From assembly GCF_003609575.1 (NCBI RefSeq), contig NZ_MBTA01000030.1:1-64000 (forward strand): a stretch of 64,000 nucleotides of DNA. The letters run 5' to 3'. Positions 37,213 to 45,320 of the stretch are shown here, one piece after another; position 1 is the first letter of the stretch, and each line of letters begins with the position of its first letter. Under the pieces are notes generated by a model, which saw nothing but the letters and a program-made list of their open reading frames with translations, made no database searches and was not told the origin of the DNA. The stretch is from Pelobium manganitolerans (GTDB lineage Bacteria > Bacteroidota > Bacteroidia > Sphingobacteriales > Sphingobacteriaceae). The position numbers and the translations under genes were made by a program.

Positions 37213-38454
37213 ATGAGATACCTAAAAGCTGTATTTTTTGTCTTTTTTCTGTTAACAGGATTGCAGGTTTTTGCGCAAAGCAGGGCCGAGCTGGAGCGGC
37301 GGAAAGCGCAATTGAACAAGGATATTGAGATGATCAATCGCACTTTATCCAAAACTTCATCAGAAAAACGGGGTACTTTAAAACAGCTGAATGCTTTGCG
37401 TGCGCAAATCCGCCTGCGCGAAGAAAAAATTAAAACCATCAACTCCGAAATCCGGATTATCGACGGGCAGATTAACGAAAACGTAACCCAAGTACGTTCT
37501 TTACAGGCGCAGTTGACCCAACTTAAAGCCGATTATGCGGCCATGATCCGCTTTGCGCAAAAAAACCAAGGCGCTTACAGCAAGCTGATGTATATTTTTG
37601 CGGCAAAAGATTTTAACCAAGCATATAAGCGTTTAAAATACCTGCAGCAATTTGGGGAGTATCGTCAGAAACAAGCAAAATACATTGAAGATACACAGAA
37701 AAACATCCGCCAAAAAATCGCCGTTTTAAATAAAAACAAACAAGAAAAAGATCATCTTTTAGGCGACCAACAGAAAGAAAAAAATACATTAGGCACTGCG
37801 CAAAGCAAACAGGCTAAGGTGGTAAGCTCGCTTACCTCGCAAGAGCGTAAGCTAAAAAGCGATTTGGCCAAAAAACGTAGGGATGCTATTGCTTTGGACC
37901 GCGCCATTAAAGCCGCTATTGACCGCGAAATTGCCTTGGCAAAAAAGAAAGCCGAAGAAGAAGCTCGCGCGGCTGCTGCTAAAGCAAAAGCAGCCGGCAC
38001 CGCAGCACCGGTCGCCAAAACATCAGGCTCCATCTTAAACTCGACGCCAGAAGCCGCCAAGCTATCAGCAGATTTTGTAAGCAACCGCGGTCGCTTACCT
38101 TGGCCGGTTGCAAACGGTGTGGTAACGGAATATATGGGCACCAAAAGAATCGGGAATGTAACGGTTGATGTATCTGGCTGGACCATTAAAACTAACCCAG
38201 GCGCCTCTGTACGCACAGTATTTGACGGTAAAGTGACCACGGTAATTGATATTGCCGGCGCAACGGTAGTTATTATCCAGCATGGTGAATATTTTACAGC
38301 TTATAAAAATTTAAGCTCTGTGAATGTAAGCAAAGGCCAAAAAGTAAGCACCAAACAAAGTATTGGTACGGCAGACGGTAATTCGGAAATAGAATTCCAT
38401 ATTTATAAAGCTAAAGACGAGCAAGACCCTAAATATTGGCTAGCACCAAATTAG
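37213..38454 (+). CDS. EnvC-like murein hydrolase activator with degenerate M23 domain
   Basis: A 413-residue protein with a signal peptide (AVFFVFFLLTGLQVFAQ) and a long coiled coil (about 20-260). The C-terminal LytM/M23 domain covers about 290-413. In that domain the canonical metal ligands are mostly lost: the HxxxD site reads DVSGWTIK, while HGEYFTAY and EFHIYK keep only single histidines. This is the EnvC pattern, an activator of amidases rather than an active endopeptidase. It probably ends the gene train from 30223. Confidence 0.88.
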   Translation: MRYLKAVFFVFFLLTGLQVFAQSRAELERRKAQLNKDIEMINRTLSKTSSEKRGTLKQLNALRAQIRLREEKIKTINSEIRIIDGQINENVTQVRSLQAQLTQLKADYAAMIRFAQKNQGAYSKLMYIFAAKDFNQAYKRLKYLQQFGEYRQKQAKYIEDTQKNIRQKIAVLNKNKQEKDHLLGDQQKEKNTLGTAQSKQAKVVSSLTSQERKLKSDLAKKRRDAIALDRAIKAAIDREIALAKKKAEEEARAAAAKAKAAGTAAPVAKTSGSILNSTPEAAKLSADFVSNRGRLPWPVANGVVTEYMGTKRIGNVTVDVSGWTIKTNPGASVRTVFDGKVTTVIDIAGATVVIIQHGEYFTAYKNLSSVNVSKGQKVSTKQSIGTADGNSEIEFHIYKAKDEQDPKYWLAPN

Positions 38455-38533
38455 GAGTTCAGCTGAGGTGTAAGCTTTAAAGTGTAAAGCGGAAGGTTTT
38501 GAGGATTAAGGGAGTAAGGGTTAAGCCAATGTC

Positions 38534-38566
38534 AGATTTACGAAGTTTCTGAAACTTCGTAAATCT
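38534..38566. repeat. Perfect 33-bp palindrome
   Basis: Arms of 16 bp, AGATTTACGAAGTTTC and its exact complement, separated by a single T. Hairpins of this type (GATTTACGAAGTTT...) are remembered as dispersed intergenic repeats in Bacteroidota, but this was not searched. Confidence 0.9.
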
Positions 38567-38750
38567 TCAATTTAACGCCTAGCGTGGCACTAGAAATTTC
38601 ATTTCTGCAAATTTTGAGGTAAAGGTGTTTTCCTTCACTAATTTCACAAATTTTTTCCAAACCACAGATTTCACAGAAGGCGCATGGAAACTCCGTGATT
38701 TTTTGCATCATTGCGGAGAAATCAAAATAAACCTCCCCAAAAACGGACAT

Positions 38751-38786
38751 AAAAAAACCTCACCGTTTAAACAAAGGATGAGGTTT
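38751..38786 (-). terminator. Rho-independent terminator of the outer-membrane protein gene
   Basis: Read on the minus strand, AAACCTCA (38779-38786) pairs with TGAGGTTT (38755-38762), followed by a run of T. It lies about 30 bp after the stop of the gene at 38815. Confidence 0.8.
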
Positions 38787-38814
38787 ATCAAAAAATTTGG
38801 ATATGCGCTAGGCG

Positions 38815-39396
38815 TTAAAGCAGTTTGAAACCTAAACTCAGGTGCAACAAATTCTGTTTTTGCCCGTCGTTTTTGTTGATGTCTTGTAAGCTGGTTTCGT
38901 AACGTAAATCCACCGATAAAGAGCCAATATCTACCCCGGCACCTACTTGTGCATTGGTCACAAAATCTTTGTAACGGTAAAAATCTGCATCCTTAGCTTG
39001 TTTAAAGGCACTGCTGTTTTCATCCAGATTAAATTGGAAAGATGGACCGGCCATTATCCTAATGTTAGCTTTGTTTGTGCCAAATTTTGTTCCCAGCAAA
39101 ATAGGCACGTCCAACGTCGTAAATTTCTGTTTCTCTTCTACAGTGCCGGCTCCGGTGCTAAACTTAAATTTCGAGCCTTTTGTACCTAAATATAATTCGG
39201 GCTGTAAATAAAAGGTGTTTCCAAAACGCGACCAAACACCCAGCTGATAACCTAAAACGCCACTTTCGTCAAACTCGTTGTTTTGCGCTTTAATAGTAGT
39301 GTAGTTTAAGCCTGCTTTAACACCTAGGTTAAATTGTGCGAAAGCCCCAACAGAAGCTAACAGCACCATACAGGCGGTAATTGCCAATTTTTTCAT
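38815..39396 (-). CDS. Outer-membrane beta-barrel (porin family) protein
   Basis: A 193-residue protein with a signal peptide (MKKLAITACMVLLASVGAFA). It continues FNLGVKAGLNYTTIKAQ, the start of the PorT/OMP_b-brl_2 type small barrel, with about eight amphipathic strands and the end LLHLSLGFKLL. It is probably an outer-membrane protein of unknown ligand. It is monocistronic, divergent from the CsbD-like gene, with a terminator downstream. Confidence 0.85.
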   Translation of the reverse strand: MKKLAITACMVLLASVGAFAQFNLGVKAGLNYTTIKAQNNEFDESGVLGYQLGVWSRFGNTFYLQPELYLGTKGSKFKFSTGAGTVEEKQKFTTLDVPILLGTKFGTNKANIRIMAGPSFQFNLDENSSAFKQAKDADFYRYKDFVTNAQVGAGVDIGSLSVDLRYETSLQDINKNDGQKQNLLHLSLGFKLL

Positions 39397-39485
39397 GAGC
39401 TAATCTTTAATTTAAAACCGATTTAAAAAGAACGCGGAATTTTCTAATTCCCTTGCAATTGCTATTTTTGTGCCAAACAGAAATC

Positions 39486-39701
39486 ATGGCAGAAATCAGT
39501 ATCAGCAATAAGGATTGGGAGCGCTTAAAAATAAAGCTGAAAAGAAAATACAACCATTTAAGCGATGAGGATTTAGCCTTTGAGGCCGGCCAAGAAGAGC
39601 AACTAATTACACATTTGCAAGAAAGGCTACGCCGCAAACGCGAGTATGTGGTGTTTACGCTCAAAAAAGGATTACTAAATATCGAGAATAACAGACTTTA
39701 A
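39486..39701 (+). CDS. Small CsbD-like protein
   Basis: A 71-residue soluble protein when started at ATG 39486; a longer frame from 39453 adds 11 unlikely residues. The core WERLKIKLKRKYNHLSDEDLAFEAG resembles the CsbD/YjbJ stress-protein pattern (W..IKGKLKQKY..LTDDDL...G). The second half has a helical REYVVFTLKK end. The family is induced by stress and has no known biochemical role. A clear terminator follows. Confidence 0.65.
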   Translation: MAEISISNKDWERLKIKLKRKYNHLSDEDLAFEAGQEEQLITHLQERLRRKREYVVFTLKKGLLNIENNRL

Positions 39702-39726
39702 CCGCGGTTTAGTTTTAACTTATACA

Positions 39727-39757
39727 GGCATTGGCGAATAAACCAATGCCTTTTTTA
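39727..39757 (+). terminator. Rho-independent terminator after the CsbD-like gene
   Basis: GGCATTGG pairs exactly with CCAATGCC across an 8-nt loop, then TTTTTT. Confidence 0.9.
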
Positions 39758-39799
39758 TTGCATAAAAAACACGCTTTTTTTGTACTTTAGTTTGATTAA

Positions 39800-41506
39800 G
39801 TGGCGACACAGCAACGCATGAAAAAACCTTTTGCTATAGTTTTAGGTTTGCTTCTTTTGGCAAGCCTTTCTTTCTCTTTTAAGGATGATTTATTCCAGAT
39901 TTCTAAAAACCTCGACATTTTTGCTTCGGTTTACAAAGAGCTGAATCTAAATTACGTTGATGAAATAAATACGTCCAAACTCACCCGTAACGGCATCGAC
40001 GCCATGCTGGAGAACCTGGATCCCTACACCGAGTTTGTACCAGAGTCTGAAATTGAAGATTACCGCATGAAATATGTGAGCACGCAATACGGCGGTATAG
40101 GTGCAGGCGTTATCCATCGCAATGGCAAAGTCTTTATTTCTGAACCTTTTGAAGGCTATCCGGCACAAAAAGCAGATATCCGTGCCGGCGATGAAGTCAT
40201 CAGCATAGACAATATTGCCATTAAAGGGAAATCTAACGATGAAATAAGCCAGCTGTTAAAAGGACCAAAAGAAACGCCTATCAAAATGGTTTTACAGCGC
40301 AACGGTAAACTGATAGAGAAAAACCTGTTCCGCGCAGATATTAACCAGCCGAACGTAAGTTATTACGGAATGCTTGCGGGCAATATTGCATACATTAAGC
40401 TGGATAAATTTTTGGAAAACTCTGGCCAAGAGGTGAAAGACGCCTTGTTAGAACTTCAGAAAAACAACCCAAAAGGTTTAGTTTTAGATTTGAGGTACAA
40501 CGGCGGAGGCATTTTGCAAGAAGCGGTAAAAATTGTAAATCTCTTTGTAGGTCGGGATGTAGAGGTTGTAACCCAAAAAGGTAAAAACCGCGATAAAACC
40601 ATCAGTTACAAAACCTATGTGAACCCTGTGGCGCCCAATATGCCCCTAGTAGTTTTGGTGAACGGGCGCTCGGCATCAGCTTCGGAAATTGTTGCAGGTG
40701 CTTTCCAAGATTTGGACCGCGGTGTAGTTGTAGGCCAGCGCAGTTTTGGAAAAGGCTTAGTGCAACAAACCTTCAGTTTGCCTTATAATAGCTTGGTAAA
40801 AATAACCGTAGCCAAATATTACACGCCTTCCGGCAGATGTATACAGAGTTTAGATTACGAGCATAGGCACGATGACGGCACGGTAGATAAGCTGCCCGAT
40901 TCTTTATTGATAGCCTACAAAACCAAAGGCGGCCGTTCGGTATATAACGGAAGTGGCATTTATCCAGATTTTTACGTAAAACCGGCCGAGTACCATCAGG
41001 TAACACAAGCTTTGGTTAGCCAATACCTGATTTTTGATTATGCAACCGTTTTTGTGGCTAAACATCCAAATATCGCAAGTGCAACAGATTTCACCTTGGG
41101 CGATGCGGATTACCAAGATTTTTTGGCTTATCTGAAACAGAAAAACTTTAGCTATAAAAGCGAAGCTGAAAAAACATTGGAGAGCTTAAAAGCCGATGCC
41201 CAAAGTGAGAAAAGCTGGGATGCGATTAAACCTGGATATGAACAAATGCAGCAGAAACTTTCTGCAAACAGGCAAAATGAATTAGCATTTCATAAAAATG
41301 AAATTAAGCGCGTGTTGGAATCCGAAATTGCGCAACGTTACTATTTTCAAAAAGGGCGTACCTTGCAAAGCTTCCAATACGATGCGGAGCTGAAAAAAGC
41401 AAAAGATTTAATAGCAGACGCAAATTTGATGGCCGAAATTTTAAAAGGCGCCGGAAGCTACGGCACCATTGGCAAACCTAAGATCATGAGCGCGCAAGGT
41501 GAATAA
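39800..41506 (+). CDS. S41 family C-terminal processing peptidase
   Basis: A 568-residue exported serine protease. The start is GTG 39800 or, as likely, ATG 39818, which gives the signal peptide MKKPFAIVLGLLLLASLSFS. A PDZ domain is at about 85-180 (YGGIGAGVIHRNGKVFISEP). The catalytic Ser is in GRSASASEIVAGAFQDLDRG and the catalytic Lys in QRSFGKGLVQQTFSLPY. CtpA/Prc-type proteases clip the C termini of periplasmic proteins and can trim peptidoglycan enzymes. It is a single gene, with era convergent downstream. Confidence 0.93.
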   Translation: MATQQRMKKPFAIVLGLLLLASLSFSFKDDLFQISKNLDIFASVYKELNLNYVDEINTSKLTRNGIDAMLENLDPYTEFVPESEIEDYRMKYVSTQYGGIGAGVIHRNGKVFISEPFEGYPAQKADIRAGDEVISIDNIAIKGKSNDEISQLLKGPKETPIKMVLQRNGKLIEKNLFRADINQPNVSYYGMLAGNIAYIKLDKFLENSGQEVKDALLELQKNNPKGLVLDLRYNGGGILQEAVKIVNLFVGRDVEVVTQKGKNRDKTISYKTYVNPVAPNMPLVVLVNGRSASASEIVAGAFQDLDRGVVVGQRSFGKGLVQQTFSLPYNSLVKITVAKYYTPSGRCIQSLDYEHRHDDGTVDKLPDSLLIAYKTKGGRSVYNGSGIYPDFYVKPAEYHQVTQALVSQYLIFDYATVFVAKHPNIASATDFTLGDADYQDFLAYLKQKNFSYKSEAEKTLESLKADAQSEKSWDAIKPGYEQMQQKLSANRQNELAFHKNEIKRVLESEIAQRYYFQKGRTLQSFQYDAELKKAKDLIADANLMAEILKGAGSYGTIGKPKIMSAQGE

Positions 41507-41606
41507 CGCCGAAACTCATTTGCGTTAAGACGTTAAAAGGCAACAACAATTATAAATCAGAACAAAGCAATGAAACCTCTGGCCTTGATGTGTTGCGAGG
41601 AGAAGC

Positions 41607-42485
41607 TTATTCCCGATATCCAAAATTTTTCAGATAATGGTCCCGGTTGCGCCAATCAGGGATTACCTTGACAAACATTTCTAAAAACACCTTTTTTTGC
41701 AAAAACTCTTCCATATCCTGCCGTGCATAGGTCCCTACTTTTTTAAGCATAGAGCCGCCTGCGCCTATTAAAATGTTTTTTTGCGATTCGCGCTCCACAA
41801 TAATCTCCGCACTTATCTTAATAATGTTTTTCTCTTCTTTAAATGAGGTAATGATAACTTCGGTACTGTATGGGATTTCTTTTTTATAAAGCTTAAACAC
41901 CTTTTCGCGGATCATTTCCGAAACAAAGAAACGTTCGGACCGGTCGGTAAGCTCATCCTTTTCGTAATAAGCAGGATGCTCGGGCAAATTATTGACAATA
42001 AAATCCATTACTGGCTGTGTATTTACCTGATGTAAAGCAGAGCAACCGATAATGCCCTCTGGATTAATTTTCTCTTTCCAGTACTCTATTTTAGCTTCTA
42101 TCAGCTCATTTGTGGATTGGTCCACCTTGTTAATCACTACCAAAACCTTCGCGCTGGTTTTTTTCAATTTTTCTAACACATCTTCTTCATCATGGCGCTC
42201 GTTTATATCCGTTACAAAAACCAGGATATCTGCATCAACTAAGGCATCATCCACAAAATGCATCATGTTTTCTTGCAGTTTATAGTTGGGCTTTATAATT
42301 CCTGGCGTGTCGGAGAATACAATTTGGTAATCTTCTCCGTTTACGATACCTAAAATACGATGTCGGGTAGTTTGCGCTTTAGGCGTTATAATAGCCATTT
42401 TTTCGCCAACTAGCTGATTCATAAGCGTTGATTTTCCTGCGTTTGGCTTACCTATAATACTTACAAAACCTGCTTTATGTGTCAT
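41607..42485 (-). CDS. era: GTPase Era
   Basis: A 292-residue GTPase needed for 30S ribosome assembly. The G motifs are GKPNAGKST, DTPG and NKVD, and the C-terminal KH domain is present (EEFLQKKVFLEMFVKVIPDWR). It binds the 3' end of 16S rRNA. It is transcribed away from the tRNA pair, with their promoter lying in the shared upstream gap. Confidence 0.96.
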   Translation of the reverse strand: MTHKAGFVSIIGKPNAGKSTLMNQLVGEKMAIITPKAQTTRHRILGIVNGEDYQIVFSDTPGIIKPNYKLQENMMHFVDDALVDADILVFVTDINERHDEEDVLEKLKKTSAKVLVVINKVDQSTNELIEAKIEYWKEKINPEGIIGCSALHQVNTQPVMDFIVNNLPEHPAYYEKDELTDRSERFFVSEMIREKVFKLYKKEIPYSTEVIITSFKEEKNIIKISAEIIVERESQKNILIGAGGSMLKKVGTYARQDMEEFLQKKVFLEMFVKVIPDWRNRDHYLKNFGYRE

Positions 42486-42505
42486 TTAAATTTTTTGAAA
42501 AAATA

Positions 42506-42537
42506 TTTGGAGTACAAAGAAACGAATTATATCTTTG
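42506..42537 (+). promoter_or_regulatory. Promoter of the tRNA-fMet/tRNA-Glu pair
   Basis: TTTG at 42506-42509, a 20-nt spacer, then TATCTTTG at 42530-42537. This is a full match to the TTTG-N20-TAnnTTTG consensus. Transcription would start about 95 nt before the first tRNA. Confidence 0.7.
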
Positions 42538-42638
42538 CAGACCAATTCAGGGAAACGATTTATTTCTGAAAGGGTTTAACAGAAGAAGCAGAAAGTGTTT
42601 TTTCATCAAATTGAGTTAAAAAGTTATTAAAGATATAG

Positions 42639-42713
<75 letters not shown>

Positions 42714-42744
42714 TAAAGAGTTTGCAAGACAACTCTTTTTTAAT

Positions 42745-42817
42745 GGCCCGTTCGTCTAGGGGTTAGGACGCCAGATTTTCATTCTGGAAACAGGGGTTCG
42801 ATTCCCCTACGGGCTAC
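42745..42817 (+). tRNA. tRNA-Glu (TTC)
   Basis: Acceptor GGCCCGT pairs with ACGGGCT (one G-T pair at the end), the anticodon is TTC in CCAGATTTTCATTCTGG, and the T arm is AGGGG-TTCGATT-CCCCT. The 3' end from the T loop onward is also the attachment site of the adjacent island, and the tRNA stays intact after integration. CCA is not encoded. Confidence 0.95.
42801..42817 (+). repeat. Left attachment site (attL core)
   Basis: ATTCCCCTACGGGCTAC is the 3' end of tRNA-Glu. It recurs at 61697-61713 with one change (C to G). The pair brackets the integrase, mobilisation genes and defence cargo. Confidence 0.85.
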
Positions 42818-42840
42818 GGATATTCTTATCAAAAAGCATT

Positions 42841-42877
42841 AAAAACCTGCAAATCAAACGTTTGCAGGTTTTTTTGT
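42841..42877 (+). terminator. Terminator downstream of tRNA-Glu, inside the element
   Basis: AAAAACCTGCAAA pairs with TTTGCAGGTTTTT across a short loop, followed by more T. It lies just inside the left end, so the element appears to bring a new terminator for the tRNA transcript it separates from the old one at 61722. Confidence 0.85.
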
Positions 42878-42920
42878 TGATGTCAAAATGCTAAAATATG
42901 CATCATTTCGCAACAAAATA

Positions 42921-42969
42921 GTGCGAAATTCGGTGCGTCACAAAAGCATCCTAAACTACGCACCGAATT
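42921..42969. promoter_or_regulatory. Arm-type recombinase site with inverted repeat, left end
   Basis: GTGCGAAATTCGGTGCGTCA at 42921-42940 matches 61623-61642 at 19 of 20 positions. Inside it AATTCGGTGCGT (42927-42938) has an exact inverted copy at 42958-42969. The position between attL and the integrase gene suits integrase or excisionase binding; this is inference. Confidence 0.6.
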
Positions 42970-43068
42970 CGTTGTAATATTCTGTTTATCAACATGTTCT
43001 AATAATGAACATCTTGACTGCTCCTATCTGCAAAGCTACTTTTGTTTAACTTTTTAATGATAATCATT

Positions 43069-44283
43069 ATGAAAACCAACTTTAGCTTAATCTTCTACAT
43101 CAGAAGACAGAAGAATTATCAATCAGGACCCGCTCCAATTTATCTTCGAATCACTGTTAATGGCAAACGTTCAGAATTATCGACCGGACGCGATTGCCTA
43201 CCAGAAGATTGGAATGGAAACTTAGGTCGAGCTGTTGGTAAAAAAGAAAAAATCAAAACTTTAAATGCCTATCTCGACACATTGCAGCAAAAAATCAAGA
43301 ACGCCCAACTTGAATTATTGGACAGTGGAAAGGCCATCACTTCAAAAAGTATCAGTGACCAGTTTTCGGGAAGAGGAGAAAAACCAAAATATCTTTTACA
43401 GTTATTTGCTGAACATAATAAAAAGGTTGAAGCGCTTATTGGAAATGGATTTGAAGCAAACACTCTAAAAGGGTATAGAACTTCTATCAAACATTTAAAA
43501 GGATTTCTTGAAAGTCATTATAAAATACAGGACATTGAAATCAAAAAGCTCAATCATGCTTTTATTGAGAATTTTGAGTTCTATCTTAAAACTGATTGTA
43601 AATGTAGTGGCGTTTCCGCAGCTAAATACATCAAGCATTTAAAGAAAATAATTAATCATTGTATCGCAAATAAATGGCTAAATAGCAATCCATTTAGTAA
43701 CTATAAGTCCAAAGTCAAAGCTAAAGAACGTACTTTTTTGACAGCAGATGAATTGGAGAGGATTGTAAGGAAGGAATTCAGTATTGAAAGGCTATTGCAG
43801 GTAAGAGATGTTTTTGTCTTTTGCTGTTATACTGGCCTATCCTATGCTGATGTAAAAAAGCTTAATAGAAATGAAATTGCAACTGGAATCGATGGTGAGC
43901 AATGGATTTTTACCAGTAGGCAAAAAACAGACACACCTTCAAGAATTCCGCTATTGTCAATTCCTCTCGAAATTATTAAAAGATATAAAGACCATCCTCA
44001 ATGTGAAAGCCAGAATTTACTATTACCGGTTTTAAGCAATCAAAAGATGAATGCATATTTAAAAGAAATAGCTGATCTATGTGGCATTACGAAACACCTG
44101 ACATTCCACTTGGCTCGGCATACTTTTGCAACCACTGTAACACTTTCAAATGGTGTTCCTATTGAAACGGTAAGTAAAATGCTCGGACATATGGATTTGA
44201 AGACAACCCAACATTATGCGAAAATCTTAGATATTAAAGTTAGTCAGGATATGGCCTTCCTTAAAACTAAAATTGAGCGCTAA
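43069..44283 (+). CDS. int: Tyrosine recombinase/integrase of the Bacteroidota IntDOT-like type
   Basis: A 404-residue site-specific integrase. An N-terminal arm-binding region (1-100) and SAM-like core-binding domain (about 105-200) precede the catalytic domain. The catalytic HxxR is His347/Arg350 in HLARHTFATT, the second His is in LGHMDLKTTQHY, and the nucleophile is Tyr383. The usual first Arg is replaced by Ser in TGLSYADV, as known for IntDOT of CTnDOT. ATG 43069 is preferred over an in-frame start at 43042. It lies about 250 bp inside attL and probably drives integration into tRNA-Glu. Confidence 0.92.
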   Translation: MKTNFSLIFYIRRQKNYQSGPAPIYLRITVNGKRSELSTGRDCLPEDWNGNLGRAVGKKEKIKTLNAYLDTLQQKIKNAQLELLDSGKAITSKSISDQFSGRGEKPKYLLQLFAEHNKKVEALIGNGFEANTLKGYRTSIKHLKGFLESHYKIQDIEIKKLNHAFIENFEFYLKTDCKCSGVSAAKYIKHLKKIINHCIANKWLNSNPFSNYKSKVKAKERTFLTADELERIVRKEFSIERLLQVRDVFVFCCYTGLSYADVKKLNRNEIATGIDGEQWIFTSRQKTDTPSRIPLLSIPLEIIKRYKDHPQCESQNLLLPVLSNQKMNAYLKEIADLCGITKHLTFHLARHTFATTVTLSNGVPIETVSKMLGHMDLKTTQHYAKILDIKVSQDMAFLKTKIER

Positions 44284-44343
44284 ATAAAAAGAAATTGTAA
44301 AAGGCTATCCTTTACTAATTTAAACCCTTAAATTTAGAAGACC

Positions 44344-44712
44344 ATGGCTAGCAATCAAATTATTATATATAAAACCGAAGATTGGCAAACATCAGTTGAT
44401 GTGAAAATTGAGAATGATAATGTATGGCTTACTCAAAATCAAATGCAGGAACTTTTTGGTCAAACCAAGCAAAATATAAGTCTCCATATCAATAATATTT
44501 TCAAAGAAAAATAATTACAAAAACTTTCAGTTGTCAAGGATTCCTTGACAACTGAGAATGATGGAAAGAAGTACAAAACCAATCACTATTCGCTAGATGT
44601 AATTATCCCTGTTGGATATCGGGTTAAATCTAAAAGAGAAACTCAGTTTCGAATCTGGGCAAACAAACTTAAAACAATGTTAAAAAACACTAAAAAGACT
44701 GCAATCATTTGA
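44344..44712 (+). pseudogene. Broken RhuM family gene
   Basis: The frame from ATG 44344 encodes the start of a RhuM protein (VWLTQNQMQELFGQTKQNIS). It is interrupted by TAA at 44512, where the family has a Glu codon. The same frame then continues with clear RhuM sequence (GKKYKTNHYSLDVIIPVGYRVKS, TQFRIWAN) before diverging and stopping at 44712, far short of normal length. So it has a point nonsense change plus a 3' truncation. RhuM genes are frequent passengers of mobile elements. Confidence 0.85.
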
Positions 44713-44728
44713 TTTTCAGTCTTTTTTT
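44692..44728 (+). terminator. Rho-independent terminator before the duplicated left end
   Basis: AAAAGACTG pairs with CAGTCTTTT and is followed by TTTT. It stands in the same place relative to the repeat at 44731 as the terminator at 42841 does to the intact left end. Confidence 0.75.
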
Positions 44729-44730
44729 CT

Positions 44731-45140
44731 CGATATCAAAATGCTAAAATATGCATCATTTCGCAACAAAATAGTGCGGAATTCGGTCGTTACAAAGCAT
44801 CCTAAACCACTCACCGAATTCATTGTAATATACTTTTTATCAATATGTTATATTGGTGAACATCTTGACTGTTCCTGTCTGTAAAGCTGCTTTTGTTTAA
44901 ATTTTTAATGGTTATCATTATGAAAACCAACTTTAGCGTAATCTTCTACATGAGAAGATAAAAGAATTATCACTAGGGCCCGCTCCAATTTATCTACGGA
45001 TTAATGTGGAAGGCAAAAGTTAAGAATCATTGACCGGACGCGATCGCCTACCGGAAGACTGGAATGGAAATGTAGGAAGAGCTGTTGGTAAAAAAGAAAA
45101 AATCAAAACTTTAAATGCCTATCTCGATCCATTGCAGCAA
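44731..45140 (+). repeat. Decayed second copy of the element's left end
   Basis: This 410-bp stretch is a diverged copy of 42878-43290. Both begin at the ATCAAAATGCTAAAATATGC region, contain the integrase leader and start, and end at the same ATTGCAGCAA. The arm-type 20-mer is degraded here, and no attachment core precedes it. Confidence 0.9.
44920..45140 (+). pseudogene. Integrase N-terminal fragment
   Basis: From ATG 44920 the sequence matches the first 74 codons of the intact integrase (MKTNFSVIFYMRR), but at least three in-frame stops interrupt it. The first is where the intact gene has a Gln codon (CAG). It stops abruptly at 45140, where similarity ends. It is a remnant of a second element or a partial duplication. 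Confidence 0.88.
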
Positions 45141-45234
45141 ATTGATACCGTTTTGCCCTATGTTCAGTTAAAAAGGTGCAAATATTGAATACATATTGAA
45201 GAGTATGTAATGCGATTGTAAGACCACAACCGAA

Positions 45235-45317
45235 ATTTGAAAAACTCTACAATGATTTTTACTTGCTTTTAATTATCTTTTTCTTACCTTTGTTTTACAT
45301 TTGAAAGATTCTACAAT
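45235..45317. promoter_or_regulatory. Candidate operator: 19-bp direct repeats around the hsd promoter
   Basis: ATTTGAAAAACTCTACAAT (45235-45253) and ATTTGAAAGATTCTACAAT (45299-45317) match at 17 of 19 positions, 64 bp apart. They flank the promoter at 45263-45292, the second copy covering the likely start site and ending 3 bp before the first ATG. This is a good place for a repressor; no regulator is identified. Confidence 0.45.
45263..45292 (+). promoter_or_regulatory. Promoter of the hsd operon
   Basis: TTG at 45263-45265, a 19-nt spacer, then TACCTTTG at 45285-45292. This fits the Bacteroidota consensus and would start transcription about 20 nt before the first hsd gene. Confidence 0.6.
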
Positions 45318-45320
45318 TAA

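Larger units (their letters stand above)
38455..38814. other. 360-bp intergenic region with palindrome and terminator
   Basis: No supported gene lies here. The left part (38460-38530) is purine-rich in the same style as the repeats near 23102. It holds the perfect palindrome at 38534-38566 and the minus-strand terminator at 38751-38786. The short frames on both strands lack any recognisable motif. Confidence 0.6.

Noticed and set aside
38538-38828. Two short frames (minus 38538-38750, plus 38625-38828) in the gap after envC
   Set aside because: They overlap each other, one reads through the palindrome, the other through the terminator, and neither shows any domain-like pattern.
44344-44514. 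A 56-codon RhuM N-terminal frame as a functional small gene
   Set aside because: The family sequence continues in the same frame after the stop, so it is a nonsense-broken gene rather than a real short one.
42878-45140. The two left-end copies as a CRISPR-like or integron array
   Set aside because: There are only two long diverged copies containing integrase sequence, with no short regular repeats and spacers or attC structures.
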